From positions 1,364,001 through 1,428,000 of the forward strand of contig NC_064038.1 in NCBI RefSeq assembly GCF_932526225.1: DNA of 64,000 nucleotides. Direction: 5' to 3'. Below the pieces are notes generated by a model. It made no database searches. It was not told the DNA's origin and saw nothing but the letters and a program-made list of their open reading frames with translations. Made by a program: the position numbers and the translations under genes. Shown here in pieces: positions 40,824 through 53,271 of this stretch. The DNA comes from Nematostella vectensis (Eukaryota > Cnidaria > Anthozoa > Actiniaria > Edwardsiidae). Positions within the stretch are counted from its first letter, which is position 1. Each line of letters opens with the position of its first letter.

Positions 40824-41590
40824 AGCGGCATCGTTGTATGATGTGTTCACAGGAATAAAAAGGTGTTTTTTCACTGGTTAACGGTGCTGTCATATATCTG
40901 TGATACGGTTGGATGGTTTATATGTTATAACCTTTTATTTCCGTTTTGAAAAAAACAGGGGGGGGGGGGTGTTCTAGGTTTTATTTCCTGTTCTTTTAAG
41001 GGTTATCTCCAGGCAACGTTTATGCTTAGCGGGACCTCTTGCCTTCATGCTTTTTAGCGAGGTGGAGGGCTCTACTTATGTTTATGTATCCTCACCACTT
41101 TCTCCCTACGATGATAGCACGCCGCAATATCAGATCAGCCAGGTCTTCTAAAATGGTTCACGGGATCGGCGCAAGGCTTGTTCACTGGTAGAGAGGAGTG
41201 CTCTGCTAGCTTCCCTCCCAGTGTTTATAGAGGCCTATCACGCTCTCGACGGGGTACATGCCAAACTAGCCAGTTGTTTATATGTGTTTGGAGCGAGTAT
41301 ATGCGTCCCGGTAGGCTTGAGAATGTGGTTGTGGTATTTTTCCTTCAGCGTAGGTCCATTTCTCGTGGTTGTACTTTTTTGTTTCTTGTCGTAGAGGGCT
41401 GCCTAGAAGTGTGAACATTGTTTCCTCATGATGGGAAAAGCAATGGTGGCTTGTGTTAGAGTAGGAATCGAAGTCATTTTTAGTGTGTTTTGGGGATTAT
41501 GCGTTATGTTAGAATGGAAATCGGTTTCATGATTTGATATTCATGGTAAATATTTGGTTTAGCGCCTTACTGCGCTGTTTTTGTTTATAG

Positions 41591-42288
41591 ACAAGGTCAC
41601 GCAAGAAACGGTCACCGTGTTTGATCGATATGCGAAGGGTCTGGGATATAGGGGCTGGGAGTTATGTGTGGGACACACTCAAAAGTCTATAAGAATGCAG
41701 GATTATTTTTAGCCCGAAGGTATAGCCTGTGCAGCTAGACTAGTCATTATGGCTTCTTCTATGCAATGTTTCTGCGAAGTTGGGTTTAAAGAGGTCGGTC
41801 GAGGCGTTTTTAAGTGCGGTACAGTGCCTAATTATGAAGCTGACCCACAGGTCATTAGGTGCGGGCTGTAATGCTCAAATACTCAATCCCAGAAGCTTAG
41901 CGAGGCCATTCCGCTAGAGACGACGATCGAGCGACTACCAAGGTACGAGCATAACCTGATTTGCCGCATAGGGTTCTCTAAGGATCGCATGTATTTCACA
42001 TACCCACTTACACGGCCGAACCAGAAATGTCAGTCTATGATGTGGGTGTCGACGGAGGAAGACAAGCAGAAAAACAAAAAAGCAATTGCTGTCTGGTCGG
42101 GGCCAGCGAAGTCACCAGCGCCACGATCACCGCACCAGCCGTAGGACAGCCAAATGTGGTTCGCGCAAAGCCAGGTGGTGATATCTTCGGGAGAAAGCGA
42201 CGGGGAAGAAGAGGAGGAGACATGTGTGCTACACCCGCTAAAAAACTCCAGCCCAGCGCCAAACAAAGAAGGATATCAAAACTGGTGA
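41591..42288 (+). pseudogene. Unrecognised single-frame coding tract interrupted by in-frame stops
   Basis: After an acceptor-like tttttgtttatag at 41590 one frame stays readable for about 230 codons with only three internal stops (TAG near 41,710, TAA at 41869, TAG at 42142) before the TGA at 42286. Residues look protein-like: DKVTQETVTVFDRYAKGLGY, MASSMQCFCEVGFKEVGRGV, YEHNLICRIGFSKDRMYFTY, PLTRPNQKCQSMMWVSTEED and an acidic SSGESDGEEEEE. The C-x-C...GRGVFKC and RMYFTYPL...C...MMW patterns recall GRF-type zinc fingers, with one cysteine replaced; this is a weak similarity. Possible readings: a decayed gene, exons separated by short undetected introns, or a domesticated viral or transposon protein. 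I cannot name it. Confidence 0.4.
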
Positions 42289-42352
42289 TACCCGAGCGAA
42301 AAAGAAAACTGAGGATGTCGTCAACCGCCGGCGTGGTGGAGTAGAACTAGCA

Positions 42353-42604
42353 ATGACTAAGACGGAATTTTTAGATGAGGGTTCTGTGGCGCAGGTCTCA
42401 CCACCACCGTCAGCACCTTCGGACCCCTTACAAGTGCTACAGCAGTGTCACCCCGAGGGCGCCCTGCACGATAACGAGGACTCACCACGGGTATCCCTGG
42501 TGGTTAGGAAGTTCATGTATACTGTTATAAAAGAATTTCAGCAGTATTTTTATAGTAAGCTAGTAGTAGAGGCAATAATGAAAAGACGCCCGAGCGGGGA
42601 ATAG
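42353..42604 (+). CDS. Unrecognised short ORF, 83 codons
   Basis: Starts with MTKTEFLDEGSVAQVSPPPS and ends with EFQQYFYSKLVVEAIMKRRP plus three residues and a TAG. It follows the broken tract closely on the same strand and has similar, relatively high GC. No domain recognised; it may be an exon of the same unknown gene. Confidence 0.35.
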   Translation: MTKTEFLDEGSVAQVSPPPSAPSDPLQVLQQCHPEGALHDNEDSPRVSLVVRKFMYTVIKEFQQYFYSKLVVEAIMKRRPSGE

Positions 42605-42658
42605 CGGTGTTTTAACTTACTAAGCGTGCTATTGCTAACCATTTCGGGTCTTTCTTAG

Positions 42659-42927
42659 ATGGCGTGGCATCTCTTTCTCGCGTCCTCGCCAATGTTAAAA
42701 TAGGTGAAATGTCACTAGGGGTTGTAAAGCATGAGTTTGAGGGTGTTAGTCACGCTGACGGTGGTGAAGAGACAGACGGACGTCCGTGGTCGCGTGCGGA
42801 GTGTGATTTGGAGAACGTCGCGACTGCCACGGCTGATTGTGTGAGAATAATGATTAGTGGTTGTGATAAGTTTGTCTCAAAAGTTAAGCATGCTCAGACC
42901 CTCATCTTTTGCACCCCTTATCCATAA
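42659..42927 (+). CDS. Unrecognised exon-like ORF with polyadenylation signal
   Basis: Begins right after a pyrimidine-rich acceptor (gggtctttcttag) and reads DGVASLSRVLANVKIGEMSL, continuing to GCDKFVSKVKHAQTLIFCTP and a TAA at 42925. AATAAA overlaps the stop region (42927-42932). The acceptor, open frame and signal make a terminal exon plausible. Product unknown. Confidence 0.4.
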
Positions 42928-43100
42928 ATAAAACGTTTTCTGTAAAACATTAAAGATCACTACGTGTTTACTTCCTAAAACTATTTGCTTTTTGTGTTTT
43001 TTTTTTCTCTTTCTAGGAACAAATTGAAAACAAATAATCAGTAAATCTAGCAAGCTCATTTTGTTAGATGTATAATGTATACCAGGCCTGTATCCTCCAG

Positions 43101-43231
43101 GTCCATTTCCATACTCCGTGAAGGCTTCTGAAACCATCTTGGATGCCATTAAGGATTTCAAAGCATTCTGGGAGATCCGGAGAAAAATTCACGAGGGCCA
43201 GTCAACATACTCCTCTCCCCAAAAGTCATAA
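43101..43231 (+). CDS. Exon-like ORF, apparent source of decayed copies in the downstream array
   Basis: After the acceptor tgtatcctccag a phase-1 frame reads GPFPYSVKASETILDAIKDF then KAFWEIRRKIHEGQSTYSSP and a TAA at 43229. It is homologous to 45730-45860 and 52100-52230 in the array, where the frame is broken by deletion. The family is unknown. It may be a terminal exon of the gene whose pieces lie at 41.6-42.9 kb. Confidence 0.4.
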
Positions 43232-43699
43232 GGTTTATGTTTTCAACGCCGATTCCGGCCATCGCAATGCTTTGTTTTGATAAAACAGTCGCATTTCCCC
43301 CGAATTTTCAAGGGCCGTCGAGAGCGCACCGGACACCATAAGAAGTGTAGTGCTTTACCGAGCATTTAACCCTATCTCCAGGCAAGCTGATTTCAGGGTG
43401 AAAGCTCGTTAAAAAAAAAGAGGACTCTTCCCAGGGCCTCGGCCAGCGCCTTCAGGTTCGTTTTCGTTTTCGTTACCGCATCTCCAGGTTCGGGCGCAAT
43501 CTGATTTCTGCCCAGTGCTATGAAAGTCAGAGTTAGCTAAGTTTGGTACTTGAAGTAAGGGGGGGGGGGGGGGGGTGAAGGTTTCTGTTTTTTTTGTTTT
43601 TGTTTTTTTGTTTTTTTTTTCTTCTTATTTTTGCGCAAAACTACGCAGGAGTGAGCGGGGTAAAGGACTACGAAAAAAAAAATAGAAAAAAGAAAAAAA
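43232..43699. other. Transition into the repeat array
   Basis: Contains a 17-base G run (about 43,559-43,575) and T-rich sequence. No gene recognised. Confidence 0.5.
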
Positions 43700-44340
43700 G
43701 GCCATTGGCATGGAATCGAACCCGACCTGAAAAACAAAACGGAAACCATACATACGGATTACCCAATCGGTATGGCAGCACAAGGCTTTTACGGAAGGCT
43801 GTAAAGAACCCGAAGGCCCCAAGCACCGATATTTCCGGCGAATATGCTGTACAACACTCTTGCAAGGTATTCCAACCCGCGCATTAATGGGGAGGACAAT
43901 AACCAGGATCCCAGGCCTGTAATACGGTTACGCCACGCACAGCTCGCTGAGATAGAGGATGAAAAAAATACAGGTCTATGTGGGCGTTTTGGGTCCCTTG
44001 GCGGCTCGCTATGTCGGCGCGTGGCATCGTAACGCACGGGCGCATTGTCTTTTATCGTGTACAGGACATCAAAGAAGCGAAAAAGAAAAACGCTGTTCAG
44101 GGAACCGTTTTTTTTTTTATATCATGTAAAAAGCATAAAATAAATAGAAATAAATAAAGTGCGATTTGGCGATTCTCTTTTTCTTTGTAGAGCTTATTAA
44201 GTTATCCACCGGCCTAAATATTCATAAAAAAATCAAAAATGCAAAATGCAAACGTAAGGGGGAGAGGTTTGTAAAATCGCATAGAATATCTACCAAAATA
44301 CGCAATACTATCTACGCTGACTAAGTAAAGCTGTATTTCA

Positions 44341-44643
44341 CTTTAAAGGGACAGCGCCATGGTACTGCGCATGTCAGAGTTTATTTTTGGCTTTTAATCG
44401 TCTACAGAGAGTTGAACTTTTTAAAAGCTGTCAATACCTTGTTAAAATAATATTCAATATTTTATTGAAAGCAATATTTTATAGAAACTATGTTTATTTA
44501 CAGTTTGTGGTCATTTTCTTTTAATTTAAGTCTGCCACATGTTCCAAAAGCTTATACGTCAGTATTAGAGTTTACTAAATTTCATTGTGTCAAGGTCAGA
44601 GAGCTATTGAAAAACACTTACCATGGCACTGTCCCTGTAAAAG
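44341..44643. mobile_element. 303-bp MITE (ctttaaagggacag family), copy in array unit 1
   Basis: Left ctttaaagggacagcgccat and right, read inward, cttttacagggacagtgcca are inverted repeats, continuing into ggta. Related copies lie at 50711-51013 and 62105-62404. More decayed versions (ggggcagcgtcatggcactg) occur in every short unit. Confidence 0.8.
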
Positions 44644-44998
44644 TCTGAAAAAAAATACCTGGTGGGGGTCTCTGTTGGTTTTGTTTTATTTTTAGTTTTC
44701 TTTTATTATTATTTATTTCTGGGGGAGGAGGAGGAATCCAGCTTAAAATAGCAAGTGGTCAATTCAAGCAACTAAGCAACTAGTACAAAAGATGTTGGTT
44801 TTGCAGTCTTTTATTCCATACTTTCAAGGTTATCATGCAATTCTGTAGTTTGACTGGAAATATATACTTTTTTTCTATTCATTTACAGTTCTATATGTAC
44901 AGTGTGACCATAGCTATGATTACAATTATTTATAATAATTTTTACCCACTAACAGAAACCAAATTGACTGCAAAACACTCACTTTAAAGCATTAAATA

Positions 44999-45196
44999 TT
45001 AGGCATTTCTTTCATGTGGCTGTGAGGTTGACCTGTCAACATCTACAGGGGCAACACCCAACTCGGAATCATGTGGGTCCATGAAAGCACGGTGTCGCAG
45101 AACCTTTTCCTGCCCTCCATACCCTCCTTCATCAGGAACACCTGTGCAGCCGACACCCTTTGGTGGATGGGGTGCACAGGTGCTTTGGGTGTGGCC
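44999..45196 (-). pseudogene. Exon-like segment in array unit 1
   Basis: Minus-strand acceptor gtgccatcttcag is followed by an open 66-codon frame reading GHTQSTCAPHPPKGVGCTGV, with RHRAFMDPHDSELGVAPVDV later, to a TAA. The copy at 51369-51566 is intact apart from one substitution (GGYGG to GVYGG). Copies in the short units are frameshifted and have lost this reading. No family recognised. Confidence 0.4.
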
Positions 45197-46908
45197 CTGA
45201 AGATGGCACAGTGACCACAAGATGTACCAGAATGAAATTGTATATACTGTAAAAACATGTGAGTAGAAAACTTTCAATACCCATGGAATTTTTAGTGTGT
45301 TGTTGAACATGTTATACATGTTTTAGGATTTACTTAATTACTTACAGCAGTTTTTTTTAATATAATTTTTTTACTGGTAGAATTTAGATGAGTAATGCAT
45401 ACTTCTCATCGACCTTGTAGAACTCGTCTCGCTCCTCCTAAATAACAATCAAAATGATGTTTGTTATTATCTTGGTGCAAAGAAATCTACAGTAGTTTTT
45501 TAATCAGATAATTGTTTTTCCTTCAACACTCACCTGTTAATTCAACAGCTCTCCCTTGAGTTTGCTTGTCTCAGAAATAGACCTTGTTTGATAAACAAAG
45601 ACATATTACTAACTTATTCAATAATAAGTAACAACTTCAATATTGTACTCTCCCCCTGCTAATGTTGACATCAGTAAATCTAGCAAGCTTTGCTAGATGT
45701 ATGATGTATACCAGGCTTGTATCCTCTAGGTCCATCTCCATACTTCGTGAAGGCTTCTGAAACCATATTGGATTACGGAATTGCAAAGCATTCTGAGAGA
45801 TCCGGAGAAATATTCACGAGGGGGAGAGCCAGTCAACACTCCTCTCCCCAAAGTCAGATGGTTGTTTGGATGGTCTGGGTTTTTATTTGTTTTGTTTTTT
45901 TCTTCTTATTTTCCCGCAAACCTACGCAGGAGTGAGCGTGGTTAAGCACTACGATAAAAAAAAAAAAAAAAGAATAGAAAGAATAGAAAAAAAAGAAAAA
46001 AAAAGAAAAAAAAAAGGCAATTGGCCTGGGATCGACCCAGACCTGAAAAACAAAACGGAAACCTATTATTATTATTTACGTGTATAATTTAGATGAGTAA
46101 TAAACACTTCTCATTTGTCTCGTAGAGCTCGTATCGTCCCTCCTAAATAACAAACAAAATAATGTGTGTTATTATCTTGGTGCAAAGAAATCTACAGTAG
46201 TTTTGTAATCAAATAATTGTTTTACTATTAACACACTTGTTCTTTCAACCAGTTTGTTGGACTCACAAATAGACTTTTAATAAACTGGTATCCCTACCCT
46301 CTCCACTCATTAAAGGGGCAGCGTCATGGCACTGCGCATGTCTGGAGTCAGTGTTTATTGTAGGCTTTCAATTGTCTACACACAGTTGAACTTTAATAGT
46401 TGTCAATGCTTTGTTAAAATAATATTCGATATTTTACTTAATGTTTATTGACAGTTTGTGGGCATTTCCTTTGAATGCAAGTCTTCCACATGTACCAAAG
46501 GCTCATAGGTCAACATTAGAATTTGACTGAAATTCATTGTGTCCTGGCCGGAGAGCTATTGCAAAGCTCTTCATCACACTGCACTTTTAAGCATATTCTA
46601 TGTATGCTTCTTTGTACAAAATGTACCCCTCCTAATAGAACATTAAAGATCACATAACTTGTTTACTTCCTCGACTCTTTGCTTTTTATTTTTGTTCTCT
46701 TACTAGGAAAATATCGAATACAAATAATCAGTAAAGCTAGCAAGCTCATTTTGCTAGCTGTATATAATGTATATCAGGCCTGTATATTTAGTATCCTGGA
46801 TCAGGTAGACGAACCTATGTCACACCAGTTTTTTGATGAGTATTATAAAAAAAAATACTAAAAAACGTTATCTTGAACTGTGTAAAAAAAAAAACATAGA
46901 AAAAAAAA

Positions 46909-48486
46909 GGCCATTGGCCTGGGATCGAACCCGGCCTAAAGAACAAAACGGAAACCATACATACGGATTACCCAATCGGTATGGCAGCACAAGGCTTTTA
47001 CGGAAGGCTGTAAAGAACCGGAAGGCCCCAAGCACCGATATTTCCGGCGAATATGCTGTACAACACTCTTGCAAGGTATTCCAGCCCGCGCATTAATGGG
47101 GAGGACAATAATCAGGATCCCAGGCCTGTAATACGGTTACGCCACGCACAGCTCGCTGAGATATAGGATGAAAAAAAATACAGGTCTATGTGGGCGTTTT
47201 GGGTCCCTTTGGGGCTCGCTATGTCGGCGTGGCATCGTAACGCACGCGGGCGCATTGTCTTTTATTGTGTACAGAATGTCTCTGTCATTTTTTGCTTTAC
47301 TTTTAGTTTTGCTTTATTTTTATTATTATTTTTTTGTCTTTTTATTTACAGTTCTATGTACAGTATTTGACCATAGATATGACAACAATTATTCAAAATT
47401 ATTGTAACCAACTATTGTAACCAATTATCGTAAACCAACTTGACTGCAAAACACTATTAGGCATTTCTTTCATGTGACTGCGAAGTTGACATGTCAACAT
47501 CTAGAGGGGCTTCACCCAACAAGGAATCATGGGGGACCATGAAAGCACGGTGTCGCGGAAAATTTTCCTGCCCCATTTATCAGGAACATCTGTGCAGCCG
47601 ATGCCCTTAGATGGATGGGGTGCACAGGTGCTTTGGGTATGGCCCTGAAGATGGCACAGTGACCACAAGATGTATCTGAATGAAACTTCTCATTTGTCTA
47701 GTAGAGCTCGTATCGTTCCTCCTAAATAACAAACAAAATAATGTGTGTTATTATCTTGGTGCAAAGGAATCTACAGTAGTTTTGTAATCAAATAATTGTT
47801 TTACTATTAACACACTTGTTCTTTCAACCAGTATGTTGGTCTCACAAATAGACTTTTAATGAACTGGTATCCCTCAACTCTCCACTCATTAAAGGGGCAG
47901 CGTCATGGCACTGCGCATGTCTGGAGTCAGTGTTTATTGTAGGCTTCTAATTGTCTACACACAGTTGAACTTTAATAGTTGTCAATGCTTTGTTAAAATA
48001 ATATTCGATATTTTACTGAATGTTTATTGACATTTTGTGGGCATTTCCTTTGAAGGCAAGTCTTCCACATGTACCAAAGGCTCATAGGTCAACATTAGAG
48101 TTTGACTGAAATTCATTCTGTCCTGGCCGGAGAGCTATTGCAAAGCTCTTCATCACACTGCACTTTTAAGCATATTCTATGTATGCTTCTTTGTACAAAA
48201 TGTACCTCTCCTGATATAACATTAAAGATCACATAACTTGTTTACTTCCTCGACTCTTTGCTTTTTATTTTTGTTCTCTTACTAGGAAAATATCGAATAC
48301 AAATAATCAGTAAAGCTAGCAAGCTCATTTTGCTAGCTGTATATAATGTATATCAGGCCTGTATATTTAGTATCCTGGATCAGGTAGACGAACCTATGTC
48401 ACACCACTTTTTTGATGAGTATTATAAAAAAAAATACTAAAAAACGTTATCTTGAACTGTGTAAAAAAAAAAACATAGAAAAAAAA
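46909..48486. repeat. Array unit 2, 1.58 kb
   Basis: Conserved block 46909 to about 47,262, then T-rich spacer, decayed exon-like segment, decayed MITE, and an acceptor-like ttgttctcttactag motif near the end. Confidence 0.93.
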
Positions 48487-50071
48487 GGCCATTGGCCTGG
48501 GATCGAACCCGGCCTAAAGAACAAAACGGAAACCATACATACGGATTACCCAATCGGTATGGCAGCACAAGGCTTTTACGGAAGGCTGTAAAGAACCCGA
48601 AGGCCCCAAGCACCGATTTTTCCGGCGAATATGCTGTCCAACACTCTTGCAAGGTATTCCAACCCGCGCATTAATGGGGAGGACAATAACCAGGATCCCA
48701 GGCCTGTAATACGGTTACGCCACGCACAGCTCGCTGAGATATAGGATGAAAAAAAAAATACAGGTCTATGTGGGCGTTTTGGGTCTCTTGGGGGCTCGCT
48801 ATGTCGGCGTGGCATCGTAACGCACGCGGGCGCATTGTCTTTTTTTGTGTACAGAATGTCTCTGTCGTTTTTTGCTTTACTTTTAGTTTTGCTTTATTTT
48901 TATTATTATTTTTTTGTCTTTTTATTTACAGTTCTATGTACAGTATTTGACCATAGCTATGATAACAATTATTCAAAATTATTGTAACCAACTATTGTAA
49001 CCAATTATCGTCAACCAACTTGACTTCAAAATACTATTAGGCATTTCTTTCATGTGACTGCGAAGTTGACATGTCAACATCTAGAAGGTTTTCACCCAAC
49101 AAGGAATCATGGAGGACCATGAAAGCACGGTGTCGCGGAAAATTTTCCTGCCCCATTTATCAGGAACATCTGTGCAGCCGATGCCCTTAGATGGATGGGG
49201 TGCACAGGTGCTTTGGGTATCGCCCTGAAGATGGCACAGTGACCACAAGATGTATCTGAATGAAACTTCTCATTTGTCTCGTAGAGCTCGTATCGTTCCT
49301 CCTAAATAACAAACAAAATAATGTGTGTTATTATCTTGGTGCAAAGAAATCTACAGTAGTTTTGTAATCAAATAATTGTTTTACTATTAACACACTTGTT
49401 CTTTCAACCAGTTTGTTGGACTCACAAATAGACTTTTAATAAACTGGTGTCCCTCCCCTCTCCACTCAATAAGGGGTCAGCGTCATGGCACTGCGCATGT
49501 CTGTAGTCAGTGTTTATTGTAGGCTTCTAATTGTCTACACACAGTTGAACTTTAATAGTTGTCAATGCTTTGTTAAAATAATATTCGATATTTTACTGAA
49601 TGTTTATTGACAGTTTGTGGGCATTTACTTTGAATGCAAGTCTTCCACATGTACCAAAGGCTCATAGGTCAACATTGAAATTTGACTGAAATTCATTGTG
49701 TCCTGGACGGAGAGCTATTGCAAAGCTCTTCATCACATTGCACTTTTAAGCATATTCTATGTATGCTTCTTTGTACAAAATGTACCCCTCCTAATAAAAC
49801 ATGAAAGATCACATAACTTATTTACTTCCTCGACTCTATGTTTTTTTATTTTTGTTCTCTTACTAGGAAAATATCGAATACAAATAATCAGTTAAGCTAG
49901 CAAGCTCATTTTTCTAGCTGTATATTATGCATATCAGGCCTGTATCTTTAGTATCCTGGATCAGGTAGACGAACCTATGTCACACCACTTTTTTGATGAG
50001 TATTATAAAAAAAAATACTAAAAAACGTTATCTTGAACCGTGTAAAAAAAAAAAAAAAACATAGAAAAAAA
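48487..50071. repeat. Array unit 3, 1.585 kb
   Basis: Same layout as unit 2 and its closest relative; they share a roughly 110-base deletion relative to the later 1.69-kb units (after the tgtatctgaatgaaac motif). Confidence 0.93.
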
Positions 50072-50710
50072 GGCCATTGGCCTGGGATCGAACCCGGCCT
50101 AAAGAACAAAACGGAAACCATACATACGGATTACCCAATCGGTATGGCAGCACAAGGCTTTTACGGAAGGCTGTAAAGAACCCGAAGGCCCCAAGCACCG
50201 ATATTTCCGGCGAATATGCTGTCCAACACTCTTGCAAGGTATTCCCAACCCGCGCATTAATGGGGAGGACAATAACCAGGATCCCAGGCCTGTAATACGG
50301 TTACGCCACGCACAGATCGCTGAGATATAGGATGAAAAAAAATACAGGTCTATGTGGGCGTTTTGGGTCCCTTTGGGGCTCGCTATGTCGGCGTGGCATC
50401 GTAACGCACGCGGGCGCATTGTCTTTCATCGTGTACAGGGACATCAAAGAAGCGAAAAAGAAAAACGCTGTTCTGGGAACCGTTTTTTTTTATCATGTAA
50501 AAAGCATAAAATAAATAGAAATAAAAAAAGTGCGATTTGGCGATTCTATTTTTCTTTGTAGAGCTTATTAAGCTATCCACCGGCCTAAATATTCATAAAA
50601 AAATCAAAAATGCAAAATGCAAACGTAAGGGGGAGAGGTTTGTAAAATCGCATAGAATATCTACAAAATACGCAATACTATCTACGCTGACTAAGTAAAG
50701 CTGTATTTCA

Positions 50711-51013
50711 CTTTAAAGGGACAGCGCCATGGTACTGCGCATGTCAGAGTTTATTGTTGGCTTTTAATCGTCTACAGAGAGTTGAACTTTTTAAAAGCTG
50801 TCAATACCTTGTTAAAATAATATTCAATATTTTATTGAAAGCAATATTTTATAGAAACTATGTTTATTTACAGTTTGTGGTCATTTTCTTTTAATTTAAG
50901 TCTGCCACATGTTCCAAAAGCTTATACGTCAGTATTAGAGTTTACTAAATTTCATTGTGTCAAGGTCAAAGAGCTATTGCAAAACACTTACCATGGCACT
51001 GTCCCTTTAAAAG
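50711..51013. mobile_element. 303-bp MITE, copy in array unit 4
   Basis: Same ends as the copy at 44341; the right end (ctgtccctttaaaag) is a better inverted match here. Confidence 0.8.
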
Positions 51014-51368
51014 TCTGAAAAAAAATAGCTGGTGGGGGTCTCTGTTGGTTTTGTTTTATTTTTAGTTTTCTTTTATTATTATTTTTTTCTGGGGGAGGAG
51101 GAGGAATTCAGCGTAAAATAGCAAGTGGTCAATTCAAGCAACTAAGCAACTAGTACAAAAGATGTTGGTTTTGCAGTCTTTTATTCAATATTTTCAAGGT
51201 TATCATGCAATTCTGTAGTTTGACTGGAAATATATACTTTTTTTCTATTCATTTACAGTTCTATATGTACAGTGTGACCATAGCTATGATTACAATTATT
51301 TATAATAATTTTTACCCACTAACAGAAACCAACTTGACTGCAAAACACTCACTTTAAAGCATTAAATA

Positions 51369-51566
51369 TTAGGCATTTCTTTCATGTGGCTGTGAGGTTG
51401 ACCTGTCAACATCTACAGGGGCAACACCCAACTCGGAATCATGTGGGTCCATGAAAGCACGGTGTCGCAGAACCTTTTCCTGCCCTCCATACACTCCTTC
51501 ATCAGGAACACCTGTGCAGCCGACACCCTTTGGTGGATGGGGTGCACAGGTGCTTTGGGTGTGGCC
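51369..51566 (-). pseudogene. Exon-like segment in array unit 4
   Basis: Paralogue of 44999-45196 with intact acceptor, frame and stop. The one residue change is Gly to Val. Confidence 0.4.
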
Positions 51567-53271
51567 CTGAAGATGGCACAGTGACCACAAGATGTACCAG
51601 AATGAAATTGTATATACTGTAAAAACATGTGAGTAGAAAACTTTCAATACCCATGGAATTTTTAGTGTGTTGTTGAACATGTTATACATGTTTTAAGATT
51701 TACTTAATTACTTACAGTAGTTTTTTTTAATATAATTTTTTTACTGGTATAATTTAGATGAGTAATGCATACTTCTCATCGACCTTGTAGAACTCGTCTC
51801 GTTCCTCCTAAATAACAATCAAAATGATGTTTTTTATTATCTTGGTGCAAAGAAATCTACAGTAGTTTTTTAATCAGATAATTGTTTTTCCTTCAACACT
51901 CACCTGTTAATTCAACAGCTCTCCCTTGAGTTTGCTTGTCTCAGAAATAGACCTTGTTTGATAAACAAAGACATATTACTAACTTATTCAATAATAGGTA
52001 ACAACTTCAATATTGTACTCTCCCCCTGCTAATGTTGACATCAGTAAATCTAGCAAGCTTTGCTAGATGTATGATGTATACCAGGCTTGTATCCTCCAGG
52101 TCCATCTCCATACTTCGTGAAGGCTTCTGAAACCATATTGGATTACGGAATTGCAAAGCATTCTGGGAGATCCGGAGAAATATTCACGAGGGGGAGAGCC
52201 AGTCAACACTCCTCTCCCCAAAATCAGATGGTTGTTTGGATGGTCTGGGTTTTTATTTGTTTTGTTTTTTTCTTCTTATTTTCCCGCAAACCTACGCAGG
52301 AGTGAGCGTGGTTAAGCACTAAGATAAAAAAAAAAAAAAGAATAGAAAGAATAGAAAAAAAAAAAAAGAAAAAAAAATGCCATTGGCTTGGGATTGACCC
52401 AGACCTGAAAAACAAAACGGAAACCTATTATTATTATTTACGTGTATAATTTAGATGAGTAATAAATAATTATCATTTGTCTCGTAGAGCTCGTATCGTT
52501 CCTCCTAAATAACAAACAAAATAATGTGTGTTATTATCTTGGTGCAAAGAAATCTACAGTAGTTTTGTAATCAAATAATTGTTTTATAATTAACACACTT
52601 GTTCTTTCATCCAGTTTGTTGGACTCACAAATAGACTTTTAATAAACTGGTATCCCTCAACTCTCCACTCAATAAGGGGTCAGCGTCATGGCACTGCGCA
52701 TGTCTGGAGTCAGTGTTTATTGTAGGCTTTCAATTGTCTACACACAGTTGAACTTTAATAGTTGTCAATGCTTTGTTAAAATAATATTCGATATTTTACT
52801 GAATGTTTATTGACAGTTTGTGGGCATTTCCTTTGAATGCAAGTCTTCCACATGTACCAAAGGCTCATAGGTCAACATTGAAATTTGACTGAAATTCATT
52901 GTGTCCTGGACGGAGAGCTATTGCAAAGCTCTTCATCACACTGCACTTTGAAGCATATTCTATGTATGCTTCTTTGTACAAAATGTACCCCTCCTAATAG
53001 AACATTAAAGATCACATAACTTATTTACTTCCTCGACTCTATGTTTTTTATTTTTGTTCTCTTACTAGGAAAATATCGAATACAAATAATCAGTTAAGCT
53101 AGCAAGCTCATTTTTCTAGCTGTATATTATGCATATCAGGCCTGTATCTTTAGTATCCTGGATCAGGTAGACGAACCTATGTCACACCACTTTTTTGATG
53201 AGTATTATAAAAAAAATACTAAAAAACGTTATCTTGAACTGTCTAAAAAAAATAAACATAGACAAAAAAAA

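Larger units (their letters stand above)
43700..46908. repeat. Array unit 1, 3.2-kb composite
   Basis: Starts with a 350-base conserved block (ggccattggcatggaatcga to about 44,050). It then carries a MITE at 44341-44643, an exon-like minus-strand segment at 44999-45196, a decayed copy of the 43101 exon at 45730-45860, a truncated second block head at 46017-46062 and a second diverged half. About 90 percent or more identical by eye to the 3.2-kb unit at 50072. Confidence 0.92.
50072..53271. repeat. Array unit 4, 3.2-kb composite
   Basis: Second copy of the composite unit. MITE at 50711-51013, minus-strand exon-like segment at 51369-51566, decayed copy of the 43101 exon at about 52,100-52,230, truncated second block head at 52378-52423. 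Confidence 0.93.

Noticed and set aside
42027-42344. 105-codon basic frame overlapping the unknown tract
   Set aside because: It overlaps the better-supported frame for most of its length. Its Arg/Lys content follows from GA-rich codons read out of frame; kept only as a possibility for the last 50 codons.
46909-46960. True tRNA gene at the B-box-like motif
   Set aside because: Only the T-arm-like part is convincing; no acceptor, D or anticodon stems can be placed at proper spacing.
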